A DNA stretch of 64,000 bases, taken from positions 146,583 through 210,582 of the forward strand of contig NZ_AUBA01000006.1 of the NCBI RefSeq assembly GCF_000429005.1, in the 5' to 3' direction. Numbering within the stretch: the stretch's first letter is position 1; each line of letters begins with the position of its first letter. The stretch is from Novosphingobium acidiphilum DSM 19966 (GTDB lineage Bacteria > Pseudomonadota > Alphaproteobacteria > Sphingomonadales > Sphingomonadaceae). This document shows positions 1 through 7,255 of this stretch, piece by piece. The notes beneath the pieces were generated by a model. It ran no database searches. It was not told where the DNA came from and saw only the letters and a program-made list of their open reading frames with translations. The translations under genes were made by a program, and so were the position numbers.

Positions 1-401
1 ACTTCCAGCGAGATATAGGCAAAGATTGCAAAGCCATAGGCAAAGGGCACATGGTAACCGATGCCCAGTTTGCGGCAGATCTCGACCTCGCGCAGGGCCC
101 AGGACACGAAGGCAACGATCGCGCAGATCGTGATGACCTGCCAGAAGCCGCCTTCACGCAGCGGGGCCAGCGCCAGGCCATAGCTGATGTCGGGCGGGGC
201 GATGCTGATGAGCCAGATGTTCCACGTCGGCCCAAGCGAGGCGGCGTAGACAATGAGCAGGGTACCCAACAGGGCGGAAATCGCCGTCGTGACGCCGAAA
301 AAACCGACATAGAAGGGGCCAACCCAGAAGTCGAACAGGTCGCCGCCGATCAGCGTGCCCCCCCGCACCCGATATTTTCGCTCAAAGCTCAGCAGCGCCA
401 T
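1..401 (-). CDS. pufL: Photosynthetic reaction centre L subunit (partial)
   Basis: This is the N-terminal ~133 residues of the L subunit of the type II reaction centre, an inner-membrane protein that binds the special-pair bacteriochlorophylls with PufM. The translation begins MALLSFERKYRVRGGTLIGG, the usual PufL start, followed by the first membrane spans. The window edge cuts the gene, and pufM is expected beyond it. It is the third gene of a pufB-pufA-pufL order, 152 nt downstream of pufA, and a strong hairpin fills that gap. The identification rests on the N-terminal sequence and the pufBA context and is secure. Confidence 0.96.
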   Translation of the reverse strand, partial: MALLSFERKYRVRGGTLIGGDLFDFWVGPFYVGFFGVTTAISALLGTLLIVYAASLGPTWNIWLISIAPPDISYGLALAPLREGGFWQVITICAIVAFVSWALREVEICRKLGIGYHVPFAYGFAIFAYISLE

Positions 402-412
402 CGTTTCTCTCC

Positions 413-460
413 ACTTCCCGGCATGCACCGGGGATTATGTCCCGGCCGAAGCCGGGAAGT
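413..460 (-). promoter_or_regulatory. pufA-pufL intercistronic RNA hairpins
   Basis: On the minus-strand transcript a perfect 7-bp stem closes a UUCG tetraloop (440-457: TCCCGGC, loop TTCG, GCCGGGA). The same right arm also belongs to a competing perfect 10-bp inverted repeat, 413-422 with 451-460, that encloses an inner 5-bp stem (428-432 with 441-445). In Rhodobacter, hairpins at this position protect the pufBA 3' end and make LH1 mRNA more abundant than reaction-centre mRNA. A similar role here is inferred from position and shape. Confidence 0.8.
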
Positions 461-553
461 CTTGTTTTCGGACGTTATCGAGCGACGAGCCCGGCCGTGG
501 CGTCCGGACCCGTCCGCCCGAAATCGCGCGTATGCGCGACACGCCTTTGTGCG

Positions 554-733
554 TCAGGTGCCTGCCGGTGAAGCAGGTGCCATCGCGACCGCCTTCTTGT
601 GCGGACCGTCGAGCCAGTTGTACCGATCGGTGCTGAGCAGGATGAAGTGAATCAGCAATGCCAGCACGAACAGGAAAACAAACAGGGCGACCAGCGTGCG
701 ACGCGGGTCGAATATCAACCAAACTCTCCACAT
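554..733 (-). CDS. pufA: Light-harvesting complex 1 alpha subunit
   Basis: This 59-residue single-span antenna polypeptide binds bacteriochlorophyll in the LH1 ring around the reaction centre. It opens MWRVWLIFDPRRTLVALFVF, the classic LH1-alpha start. A membrane helix spans about residues 12-34, with the BChl-ligand histidine at residue 29 (ALLIHF), then a polar C-terminal tail. It lies 61 nt downstream of pufB on the same strand. Its length matches the family. Confidence 0.95.
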   Translation of the reverse strand: MWRVWLIFDPRRTLVALFVFLFVLALLIHFILLSTDRYNWLDGPHKKAVAMAPASPAGT

Positions 734-794
734 GATGTGGCTCCTTCTCGATTACTGCCTGGATATCCGGGACATCAGCCCGGCGTAGCGCAGG

Positions 795-950
795 TCAAAG
801 CCAGGGGCGCCAGTTCCACACGAGGAAGTGTGCAACAGCCGCAACCGCCGTGAAGATCAGGAAACTGACCACGAACAGCTTGTGAAATTCCTTGGCTTCT
901 TCAGGAGTCAGGTAGGTTCCCGGCCCCATCCTTTCGTTTGGATCACTCAT
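795..950 (-). CDS. pufB: Light-harvesting complex 1 beta subunit
   Basis: This 51-residue LH1-beta polypeptide pairs with PufA. A polar, acidic N-terminus (residues 1-25) precedes one membrane helix carrying the BChl-ligand histidine at residue 41 (AVAHFLVWNWRPW), and the C-terminal WRPWL is typical of LH1-beta. It is the first puf gene downstream of bchZ. The 136-nt gap before it contains no pufQ-like reading frame, unlike Rhodobacter, but holds several hairpins. Confidence 0.95.
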   Translation of the reverse strand: MSDPNERMGPGTYLTPEEAKEFHKLFVVSFLIFTAVAAVAHFLVWNWRPWL

Positions 951-983
951 CTTTGCGTCTCCATTGTTCCCGACGATGGCGGA

Positions 984-1071
984 AGCGTGAAACGCTCACC
1001 CCGGCGGCATCCACGCGGGCAGGCTGCCCGCAAGGATCGGTGCACCCGCGTGCCGGCAAAACCGGTGCGGG
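984..1071 (-). promoter_or_regulatory. bchZ-pufB intergenic hairpin cluster
   Basis: Three dyads lie in the 136-nt gap. They are 984-996 (AGCGT-GAA-ACGCT), 1015-1031 (GCGGGCA-GGC-TGCCCGC, 7 bp with a 3-nt loop), and 1045-1071 (CCCGC/GCGGG enclosing CCGG/CCGG around a CAAAA loop, or TTTTG on the transcript). The last sits just past the bchZ stop. They could attenuate or process a bch-puf read-through transcript. I see no TGT-N12-ACA site in this gap. The function is inferred. Confidence 0.55.
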
Positions 1072-1086
1072 AAAGGCGGGCCGCGC

Positions 1087-2532
1087 TCATGCGTCGCGGC
1101 TTTCATGAATGGCGAGCGCCAGGCGCTCGGAACTGACCACGTCTTCGCCTGCGCGGCGCGCGGCGCGTTCGGCGGCATCGCGGATGCGTTTGGCCATCGA
1201 GATGCGCACCAGCACCGGCGCGCGTTCGACCACCGCATCCAGATCGGATTTGGCCGCGGCATCCCATGACAGTTCGCGCAGGTTTCGCGCAGGCGTGGCT
1301 TCGACCTTGTCGAGCTGGCCCGCCAGCGGCAGGATGTGGAACAGCGCATCGAACAGCGCGTTGCACACCTCCTGCACAAGATACGTCGCGCCCGAATAGC
1401 CCATGAACGGCGTGCCGGTGTGGCGGCGGATCACAGCACCGGGGAAACTGGCGGGGATATAGACCCCGCGTCCGCCGGCCTCGGCCATGTACATGCGTTC
1501 GTTGAAGCTGCCGAACAGAACCAGCGGCGGACTGGTTGCGATCAGGTCCTTGACCGCCTGGTTGTCCGACTTTGTCCCCGCGCAACGTGCCACCGCGAAA
1601 TTGCAGGGCAGGCCCATGTCGTCTTCAAGGAATTTGCGGATGCCGCGCGCATAGGTTTCGGTCGCAACAATGCCGAAGCTGGCGGTGCCGAAGAAATCCT
1701 GCGTGACCGAACGCCACAGATCCCACAGCGGTTTGATCGTGGTGTGCTTTTCGCGTTCGATGAACGGCTCGGGGTCCAGCCCGGTCAATTCGCCCAGCGT
1801 GCGCAGGAAACGCGTGGTCGATTCCAGCCCGATCGGTGCCTGCAGATATGGCCGTTCCAATGTTTCGCACAGGCCCCGACCGAATTCGCGATACAGGCAA
1901 ACATTGACCTGCGCATCGGCGAGCCGCCGCACCTGGGCGAGGTGGCTGCCCAGTGGAAAGGCCATGTTGACCTCGGCGCCGATCCCTTCGATCAGGCGGC
2001 GGATTTCCGCCAGGTCGCTTGGCATGTTGAACGTGCCGTACATGGGCCCGATAATGTTGACCTTCGGCTTTTCGCCCGGCTTTGGCGCGCGCGCTGGCGG
2101 CGCCTTTTTGGGCCCGAACTGGGTCCACAGCCAGGTCAGCGCGCGATCGGCGGCCTGCCACTGGTCTTCGTCGATGGTCCGCGGCAGGAACCGTTGAATA
2201 TTGGTGCCTTCCGGTGTCACCCCGCCGCCGATCATCTCGGCGATCGATCCGGTCACGACCACGGCGGGCAGATCGGGATCAAGCGTCTTCCATGCGCGCT
2301 TCATGGCGCCTTCGGTGCCGTCGCGGCCCAGTTCCTGTTCGCCCAGCCCGGTGACGACAATCGGCAATTCGTGCGGGGGCAGCCCGTCGGTGTAATGCAG
2401 CACCGAGGTCACCGGCAGGTTTTCGCACCCCACCGGCCCGTCGATGATCACCTGCAGGCCCTTGATCGCGGTGAACGCATAGACCGCACCCCAATATCCG
2501 CCGGCCCGGTCATGATCGAGGATCAGCGCCAT
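1087..2532 (-). CDS. bchZ: Chlorophyllide a reductase subunit Z
   Basis: BchZ is a subunit of chlorophyllide a oxidoreductase, the nitrogenase-like enzyme that reduces ring B to make the bacteriochlorin. The 481-residue protein has an FeS-ligand cysteine at residue 36 (GPVGCENLP) and a nitrogenase component-1-like fold. The ATG at 2532 (MALILDHDRAGGYWG) was preferred over an upstream in-frame start because it matches family N-termini and lies one base after the bchY stop. That spacing indicates translational coupling in a bchC-X-Y-Z-puf operon. Confidence 0.95.
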   Translation of the reverse strand: MALILDHDRAGGYWGAVYAFTAIKGLQVIIDGPVGCENLPVTSVLHYTDGLPPHELPIVVTGLGEQELGRDGTEGAMKRAWKTLDPDLPAVVVTGSIAEMIGGGVTPEGTNIQRFLPRTIDEDQWQAADRALTWLWTQFGPKKAPPARAPKPGEKPKVNIIGPMYGTFNMPSDLAEIRRLIEGIGAEVNMAFPLGSHLAQVRRLADAQVNVCLYREFGRGLCETLERPYLQAPIGLESTTRFLRTLGELTGLDPEPFIEREKHTTIKPLWDLWRSVTQDFFGTASFGIVATETYARGIRKFLEDDMGLPCNFAVARCAGTKSDNQAVKDLIATSPPLVLFGSFNERMYMAEAGGRGVYIPASFPGAVIRRHTGTPFMGYSGATYLVQEVCNALFDALFHILPLAGQLDKVEATPARNLRELSWDAAAKSDLDAVVERAPVLVRISMAKRIRDAAERAARRAGEDVVSSERLALAIHESRDA

Positions 2533-2533
2533 G

Positions 2534-4048
2534 TCAGACCCCCACGCTTTCTTCGGCTTTGGCCGCAGCGATGCGCTTGGCGGCATATTTGGCCTTGAAC
2601 TGCGGTTGATCGACGGGTGTCGTCTCCCACACGCCCGCCGTATGGCCGGTGCCGACCCCGTCGAAAAACGCGGTCATCCGGTCAAACCGGTGCCGGTTGG
2701 CAAGTGCGGCGTTGACCACCATGGCCAGGCTGCCGGCGCCCGCCGGGCCCATCAGCGGGCGCGCGGAAATCAGGTTGGTGAAATAGAGCGAAGGGATCGA
2801 CTTCTGTTTGGCATATTGCACCACCGGGGTGGTGCCGATTGCCAGGTCGGGGCCGAATTCGTCGACCGCGGCAATGTCCTGTTCAAGACTGGCGCGGTAT
2901 TGCACGCGGCAGCCATGCGCCTCCAGCCATTCGCGATCGGGATCGGACCAGATCGTGCGCGGGCAGGCGGTGCCCACGTATGGCACCTGTGCCCCGCTTT
3001 CGATCAACAGCCGTGCCACCAGCAGCTCGGACCCTTCATAGCCCGATACGGTAATCCGGCCCTTGATCGGCCGCGCCGCCAGCGCGCCGGCAATTGCCGG
3101 CAAAAAGGTGTTTTTCGCCGTGTCGATACGGCTTTGTGCCACGCCGCAGGCATGGCCGATCGCGTCGAGCCAGGCGGCGGTGCCATCGCGGCCGACCGGG
3201 GCCGATCCGACAACGGTGCGCCCGGCCGCCTGGAATTCGCGCACGCTGGCGGTATAGAACGGATGGATCGCGCCGACCACCGCGCAATCGAGCGCGGCAT
3301 ACAGTTCGCGCCATTCGCGCGTTGGCACTACCGGTCCGGCGGCAAGCCCGAGCGGCGCCAGCAGCACGCCGATGCCCGGGGGATCGGCGGGAAACATTTC
3401 ACCCAGCAGCGTAACCGTGGGCCGGTCGGGCCGTTCGCGCGGCGCCGCCACCGGGCCGAGTTCTGCCTCCTTGCGGGCATAGGACAGCATGGCGCCGGCC
3501 AGCACATCCTTGGCCTCGGCATGGGTGGGCACGCCAAAGCCGGGCACATCGATCCCGATCACGCGTACGCCGTTGATCTGGTCGGGCAGCAATTGCAGCG
3601 GGACCCCCGATGCAGTGGGCACGCACAGATTGGTAACGATGATCGTGTCGTACAGCGCCGGATCGGCCAGGCCCTCGACCGCTTCCTTGATATCTTCGAA
3701 CAATTTGCCGGTGACGAGCGTTTCGGAACTGAACGGCACATAGCCGACGCTGCGTTTCGCACCGTAGAAGTGCGATGTGAACGTCAGGCCGTACACGCAG
3801 CACGCCGAACCCGACAGCACGCTGGCAGTGCGGCGCATGCGCAATCCGACCCGCAACGATCCGAACGCCGGGCACATCGATTGCGGCTGATCATGCGGCC
3901 CCTTGGGATAGTCGGCGGCATAGCGCGCCAGAACTTCGGACTTGCCGGCCTGTTCGGCTGCGGCGCGCATCGTGTCCTTCGACCCGCAGCCGCCTTCGGG
4001 CGCCAGGTCGATGCGGTCGCGCGTCCGGGAAGGGGTGATCACATCCAC
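2534..4048 (-). CDS. bchY: Chlorophyllide a reductase subunit Y
   Basis: BchY is the partner of BchZ in the catalytic component of chlorophyllide a reductase. The product is about 504 residues. Cysteine motifs in the N-terminal third (GGCGSKDTM, MCPAFGS, GSACCVYG) are candidate cluster ligands. The chosen start is a GTG at 4048, four bases after the bchX stop, with a GAGG ribosome-binding site nine bases upstream. A longer in-frame start at 4108 would run deep into bchX. Gene order and spacing match the conserved bchXYZ block. Confidence 0.94.
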   Translation of the reverse strand: MDVITPSRTRDRIDLAPEGGCGSKDTMRAAAEQAGKSEVLARYAADYPKGPHDQPQSMCPAFGSLRVGLRMRRTASVLSGSACCVYGLTFTSHFYGAKRSVGYVPFSSETLVTGKLFEDIKEAVEGLADPALYDTIIVTNLCVPTASGVPLQLLPDQINGVRVIGIDVPGFGVPTHAEAKDVLAGAMLSYARKEAELGPVAAPRERPDRPTVTLLGEMFPADPPGIGVLLAPLGLAAGPVVPTREWRELYAALDCAVVGAIHPFYTASVREFQAAGRTVVGSAPVGRDGTAAWLDAIGHACGVAQSRIDTAKNTFLPAIAGALAARPIKGRITVSGYEGSELLVARLLIESGAQVPYVGTACPRTIWSDPDREWLEAHGCRVQYRASLEQDIAAVDEFGPDLAIGTTPVVQYAKQKSIPSLYFTNLISARPLMGPAGAGSLAMVVNAALANRHRFDRMTAFFDGVGTGHTAGVWETTPVDQPQFKAKYAAKRIAAAKAEESVGV

Positions 4049-4052
4049 CGGG

Positions 4053-5051
4053 TCAAACCTCGTCGTACACGACTTCGAGGCTGGGCTTCGTTTCGAACAC
4101 CCCGCCACGCATGTCGGCCTGGGTCGCGGGCGTCAGCGAGAAATCCGCACCGGTCACATCCGCGCTGAACAGGCCGAGCAGTCCATCCTGGTCGAGTGGC
4201 TTCGGGCGCAGCGGCGGCGCGCTGGCGACATTTTCGGCCAGCTGTTCGAACAGCGATGCCCATTGTCCGCCGGGCTTGCCGATGATCTGGTAATTGGCGC
4301 TTTTCTTGCGGATGTCTTCGTTGGCGGGGATCGCGGTCAACACCGGAATGCCCACGGCCTGCGCAAAGGCATTGGCTTCGCCGGTGCCGTCGTCCTTGTT
4401 CAGGATCATGCCCGCCACGCCGACATTGCCGCCCATCTTGCGGAAATATTCGACCGCCTTGCACACGTTGTTGGCGACATACAGCGATTGCAGGTCATTG
4501 GAGGCGACCACGATCACCTTCTGGCACATGTCGCGCGCGATCGGCAGACCGAACCCGCCGCAGACCACGTCGCCCAGGAAATCGAGCAAAACGTAGTCGA
4601 AGCCCCATTCGTGAAAGCCTAGCTTTTCCAGCGTTTCAAAGCCGTGGATGATTCCACGCCCGCCGCAACCGCGCCCGACTTCGGGCCCGCCCAGTTCCAT
4701 CGCGAACACGCCGTCGCGCTGGAAACAGACATCCTCGATACCGATGTCTTCGCCGGCCAGTTTCTTGGCCGAAGAGGTTTCGATGATGGTGGGGGTGGAT
4801 TTGCCGCCGAACAGCAGGCTGGTGGTATCCGATTTGGGATCGCACCCGATCAGCAGCACGCGCTTGCCCTGCTGCGCCATCATGTAGCTGAGATTGGCAA
4901 GCGCAAACGATTTGCCGCTGCCGCCTTTGCCATAGATGGCAATGATCTGGGTCTGGCTGGTGACCGGACCGGTATGCACAGGATCGGGCTCTTCGTGGGC
5001 TTCGTCGCGCAATTGATCGGTCAGCGATTGTCCGGGATCGAGCATGCTCAT
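4053..5051 (-). CDS. bchX: Chlorophyllide a reductase iron protein subunit X
   Basis: BchX is the ATP-dependent reductase that passes electrons from a 4Fe-4S cluster to BchYZ. The 332-residue NifH-like protein has a P-loop GKGGSGKS at residues 41-48 and the cluster-cysteine regions EVGRGCGGRG and FLGDVVCGGFG. The ATG at 5051 overlaps the bchC stop by four bases (ATGA), so translation is probably coupled. The N-terminal ~35-residue extension before the P-loop is usual for BchX. Confidence 0.96.
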   Translation of the reverse strand: MSMLDPGQSLTDQLRDEAHEEPDPVHTGPVTSQTQIIAIYGKGGSGKSFALANLSYMMAQQGKRVLLIGCDPKSDTTSLLFGGKSTPTIIETSSAKKLAGEDIGIEDVCFQRDGVFAMELGGPEVGRGCGGRGIIHGFETLEKLGFHEWGFDYVLLDFLGDVVCGGFGLPIARDMCQKVIVVASNDLQSLYVANNVCKAVEYFRKMGGNVGVAGMILNKDDGTGEANAFAQAVGIPVLTAIPANEDIRKKSANYQIIGKPGGQWASLFEQLAENVASAPPLRPKPLDQDGLLGLFSADVTGADFSLTPATQADMRGGVFETKPSLEVVYDEV

Positions 5052-5974
5052 CGTTCACTCCAATCAAGGACCATTTTCAGACAATCGGGATCGTCAAACG
5101 CCTGCGGATAGGCCTCGGCGGCTTGCGCGGCGGGGCGCACGTGGCTGATCAGCCCGTCAAGGCGCAACGCGCCCTGCGCGATCAGCGCGGTGGTCGCGGT
5201 GATATCAGCCGGGGTGAATTCGGCCGAAATGCGCAGCCGCGCTTCACGCATGAACGCCGCGGGAAACGCGAACGACAGCCGGTCGTAGAACCCGGCCAGC
5301 ACGATTTCGCCGCCTTTGCCCAGGCGCGGGATCAGCATATCGAGCACATCGCCCGCGCCGCTTGCGTCGCAGATCGTGCGATAATCGCGCCGATCATCGC
5401 TGGCGGGGTCGATCACGGTATAGCCTGCGCCATCGCGCCGCGCCGGGTTGGTTTCCCACACCATGGGGGCAGGGGCACCGGTGGCGATCACCAGCCGCGC
5501 GATCAGGCGGCCCAGAATGCCATGGCCCACAATCAGTTCGGGCGCCGCGCCGCCGGCCACTGCGTGGCGCGCGGTCGCAGCAAGGGCAAGCAGGATGCCA
5601 TCGCGACCCAGTGCCTCGTCGATCGGCATCGCCCTTGCGGCGGGCAGGACAACGGTCCGCGCGCTGCCGCCAAACAGGCCGCGTGCATCGCGATAGCAAT
5701 TGGCGCCGGGCACAAACACCCATTGGCCCAGCCGGTCGCGCACTTCGGCACCGGCATCGACGATGCGGCCAACCGATTCGTAGCCTGGCACCAGCGGGTA
5801 ACCCATGCCGGGGAAACTGGGCATCCGCCCGGTCCACAGCAGCTTTTCGGTGCCCGACGAAATCCCGCTCCAGTCGATGTCGATCCGCACGTCGCCGGGG
5901 CCCATCGGGTTCAGCACGAGCTGACGCAGGGCAAGCCGTTCCGGCGCTTCCATGATGACCGCCATCGCGTTCAC
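5048..5974 (-). CDS. bchC: 3-hydroxyethyl-bacteriochlorophyllide a dehydrogenase
   Basis: BchC oxidises the C-3 hydroxyethyl group of bacteriochlorophyllide to acetyl. It is an MDR-family oxidoreductase with a Rossmann motif (VGHGILGRL) in the middle. An in-frame GTG at 6028 extends the frame, but it lies inside the predicted promoter and PpsR site. I therefore place the start at the GTG at 5974, seven bases after GGGGGA, giving 308 residues; ATG 5965 is the alternative. It heads bchC-X-Y-Z-pufBAL. The gene is certain; the start is not. Confidence 0.9.
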   Translation of the reverse strand: MNAMAVIMEAPERLALRQLVLNPMGPGDVRIDIDWSGISSGTEKLLWTGRMPSFPGMGYPLVPGYESVGRIVDAGAEVRDRLGQWVFVPGANCYRDARGLFGGSARTVVLPAARAMPIDEALGRDGILLALAATARHAVAGGAAPELIVGHGILGRLIARLVIATGAPAPMVWETNPARRDGAGYTVIDPASDDRRDYRTICDASGAGDVLDMLIPRLGKGGEIVLAGFYDRLSFAFPAAFMREARLRISAEFTPADITATTALIAQGALRLDGLISHVRPAAQAAEAYPQAFDDPDCLKMVLDWSER

Positions 5975-6022
5975 ATGCACATCCCCCGAGTCAGGAAGTT
6001 CCGACCGAACCCCGTTCATCAC

Positions 6023-6066
6023 TGTCACTTTATCTGGACATCAACCAATGTCAAGAATGTTGGACC
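6023..6066 (-). promoter_or_regulatory. bchC promoter with tandem PpsR/CrtJ sites
   Basis: TGT at 6023-6025 and ACA at 6038-6040 are separated by exactly 12 bases, the PpsR/CrtJ consensus. After 8 bases a second copy begins: TGT at 6049-6051, 12 bases, then ACC at 6064-6066 (one mismatch). Paired sites 8 bp apart are the arrangement described for bchC in Rhodobacter capsulatus. On the minus strand TTGACA, 16 bases, TAAAGT forms a sigma-70-like promoter inside these sites. Repression of the bchC operon by a PpsR-type regulator is inferred. Confidence 0.82.
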
Positions 6067-6072
6067 GTGCGG

Positions 6073-7197
6073 TCAACGCGTGGCGACAATGGCGCGTGCG
6101 GTCAGCGGGACAGAGGTGTTCAACAGGCGCGATCGTGCAAATCCGGCATCGCGCAGCATGGCCCGGATCTGGTCCGGACTGCGCGGCCTGCCCGATCCCA
6201 TCGCCAGCAAATAGAAGCCGAAATACGCATCGCCGGCGGGTTGTGCGCCGGGCGTTTGCGCCATCGGCTCGGCAATGAACAGCGTGCCGCCCGGGGGCAG
6301 TGCCGCGTGGATCGCGCGCAGCAGGACCATCGCCGCGCCATCGTCATGATCGTGCAGAACGCGGATCAGGGTGATCACGTCAAACCCCCGGGGCAGCGCA
6401 TCGACCAGAAAATTGCCCCCGTGCAGCGTCACCCGTCCGGACATCCCGGCCTGGTCGAGTCGCACGTGCGCCCGTGCGCAGACCGCCGGCAGGTCGAACA
6501 ACCCCAAATCGAGCGCGGGCACCCGCGCGCCGACCGTGGCCACAAACGCGCCTTCGCCGCCGCCGACATCAAGCAGCCTGCGATGGCGATGAAACTTATA
6601 AGAATCAATTGCCTGTGCCGCAACGAGGGGCTGCGAAGCGGCCATCAGTGCCGAATAGGCGGTAACGGCCGCCGGGTCGCCGCTGCCCGGCGACTCGGCA
6701 TAACGCCACAGATCGGACAGCGCCCCACCGCCGCCGCCGCGCCGCAACAGCGCCACCGGATCGGCCAGATCGGTGTAGAGCAGGTGGTGGTGGGCGACCA
6801 TTTCGGCAATGCCGCGATTGCCCAGCAGGGCCGCTCCATCCGCGCCCAGTGCCCAGTGTGTGCCCAGCGGCTGGATCAGTCCAAGCGCCGCGCCCGCACG
6901 CAACAGACAGCGCGCGCCGTGCGTCGGCAACATGCAGCGCGCTGCCACGGTTTCGGTGTCGAGCGGTCCGTCGGCCAGCAATTCCAGCAGTTTCACTTCG
7001 ATGCACGCCGCCAGGATCTGCGAATAGGTAAACCCCGCCACCAGATCGAACAGCGCGCGTGCGCGCCGTCGTGCCACCGGCCGGGTCAGCGCAAAGCGCG
7101 AAGCAAAGCGCTGAAACGCGGGGCTGGACAGCACGCCGTTGCGCCAGGCGATCCAGCGGCCCCGCCAGCCGTGGTCAGAAAATTTGTACGATTGCAT
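6073..7197 (-). CDS. crtF: Demethylspheroidene/hydroxycarotenoid O-methyltransferase
   Basis: CrtF transfers a methyl group from SAM to the tertiary C-1 hydroxyl of acyclic carotenoids late in the spheroidene/spirilloxanthin pathway. The 374-residue protein has an N-terminal dimerisation region and the SAM motif LLDVGGGEGAF at about residues 208-218. It lies directly upstream of bchC on the same strand and diverges from crtD. The start codon sits inside a palindromic PpsR-type site, so the leader may be very short. Confidence 0.93.
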   Translation of the reverse strand: MQSYKFSDHGWRGRWIAWRNGVLSSPAFQRFASRFALTRPVARRRARALFDLVAGFTYSQILAACIEVKLLELLADGPLDTETVAARCMLPTHGARCLLRAGAALGLIQPLGTHWALGADGAALLGNRGIAEMVAHHHLLYTDLADPVALLRRGGGGGALSDLWRYAESPGSGDPAAVTAYSALMAASQPLVAAQAIDSYKFHRHRRLLDVGGGEGAFVATVGARVPALDLGLFDLPAVCARAHVRLDQAGMSGRVTLHGGNFLVDALPRGFDVITLIRVLHDHDDGAAMVLLRAIHAALPPGGTLFIAEPMAQTPGAQPAGDAYFGFYLLAMGSGRPRSPDQIRAMLRDAGFARSRLLNTSVPLTARAIVATR

Positions 7198-7219
7198 GTG
7201 TCAATTCTATTGGACACAT
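7196..7219. promoter_or_regulatory. PpsR/CrtJ-type dyad between crtF and crtD
   Basis: TGT at 7199-7201 and ACA at 7214-7216 are separated by exactly 12 bases. Flanking bases extend the symmetry to ATGTGTC...GACACAT over 7196-7219. The site overlaps the crtF start codon and covers a minus-strand -10-like TAGAAT (7205-7210). It sits about 40 bases before crtD. One PpsR-type regulator could therefore control both divergent carotenoid genes. Confidence 0.78.
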
Positions 7220-7255
7220 GATAGCCTTCCGTCAACGACAAGGATGCCGGTGCCA

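Noticed and set aside
951..1086. PpsR site or pufQ gene before pufB
   Set aside because: No TGT-N12-ACA and no plausible pufQ frame in the gap.
2531..4168. Long 545-codon plus-strand frame
   Set aside because: It mirrors bchY on the other strand; bchY has cluster cysteines and conserved order, while this frame has no recognisable motif.
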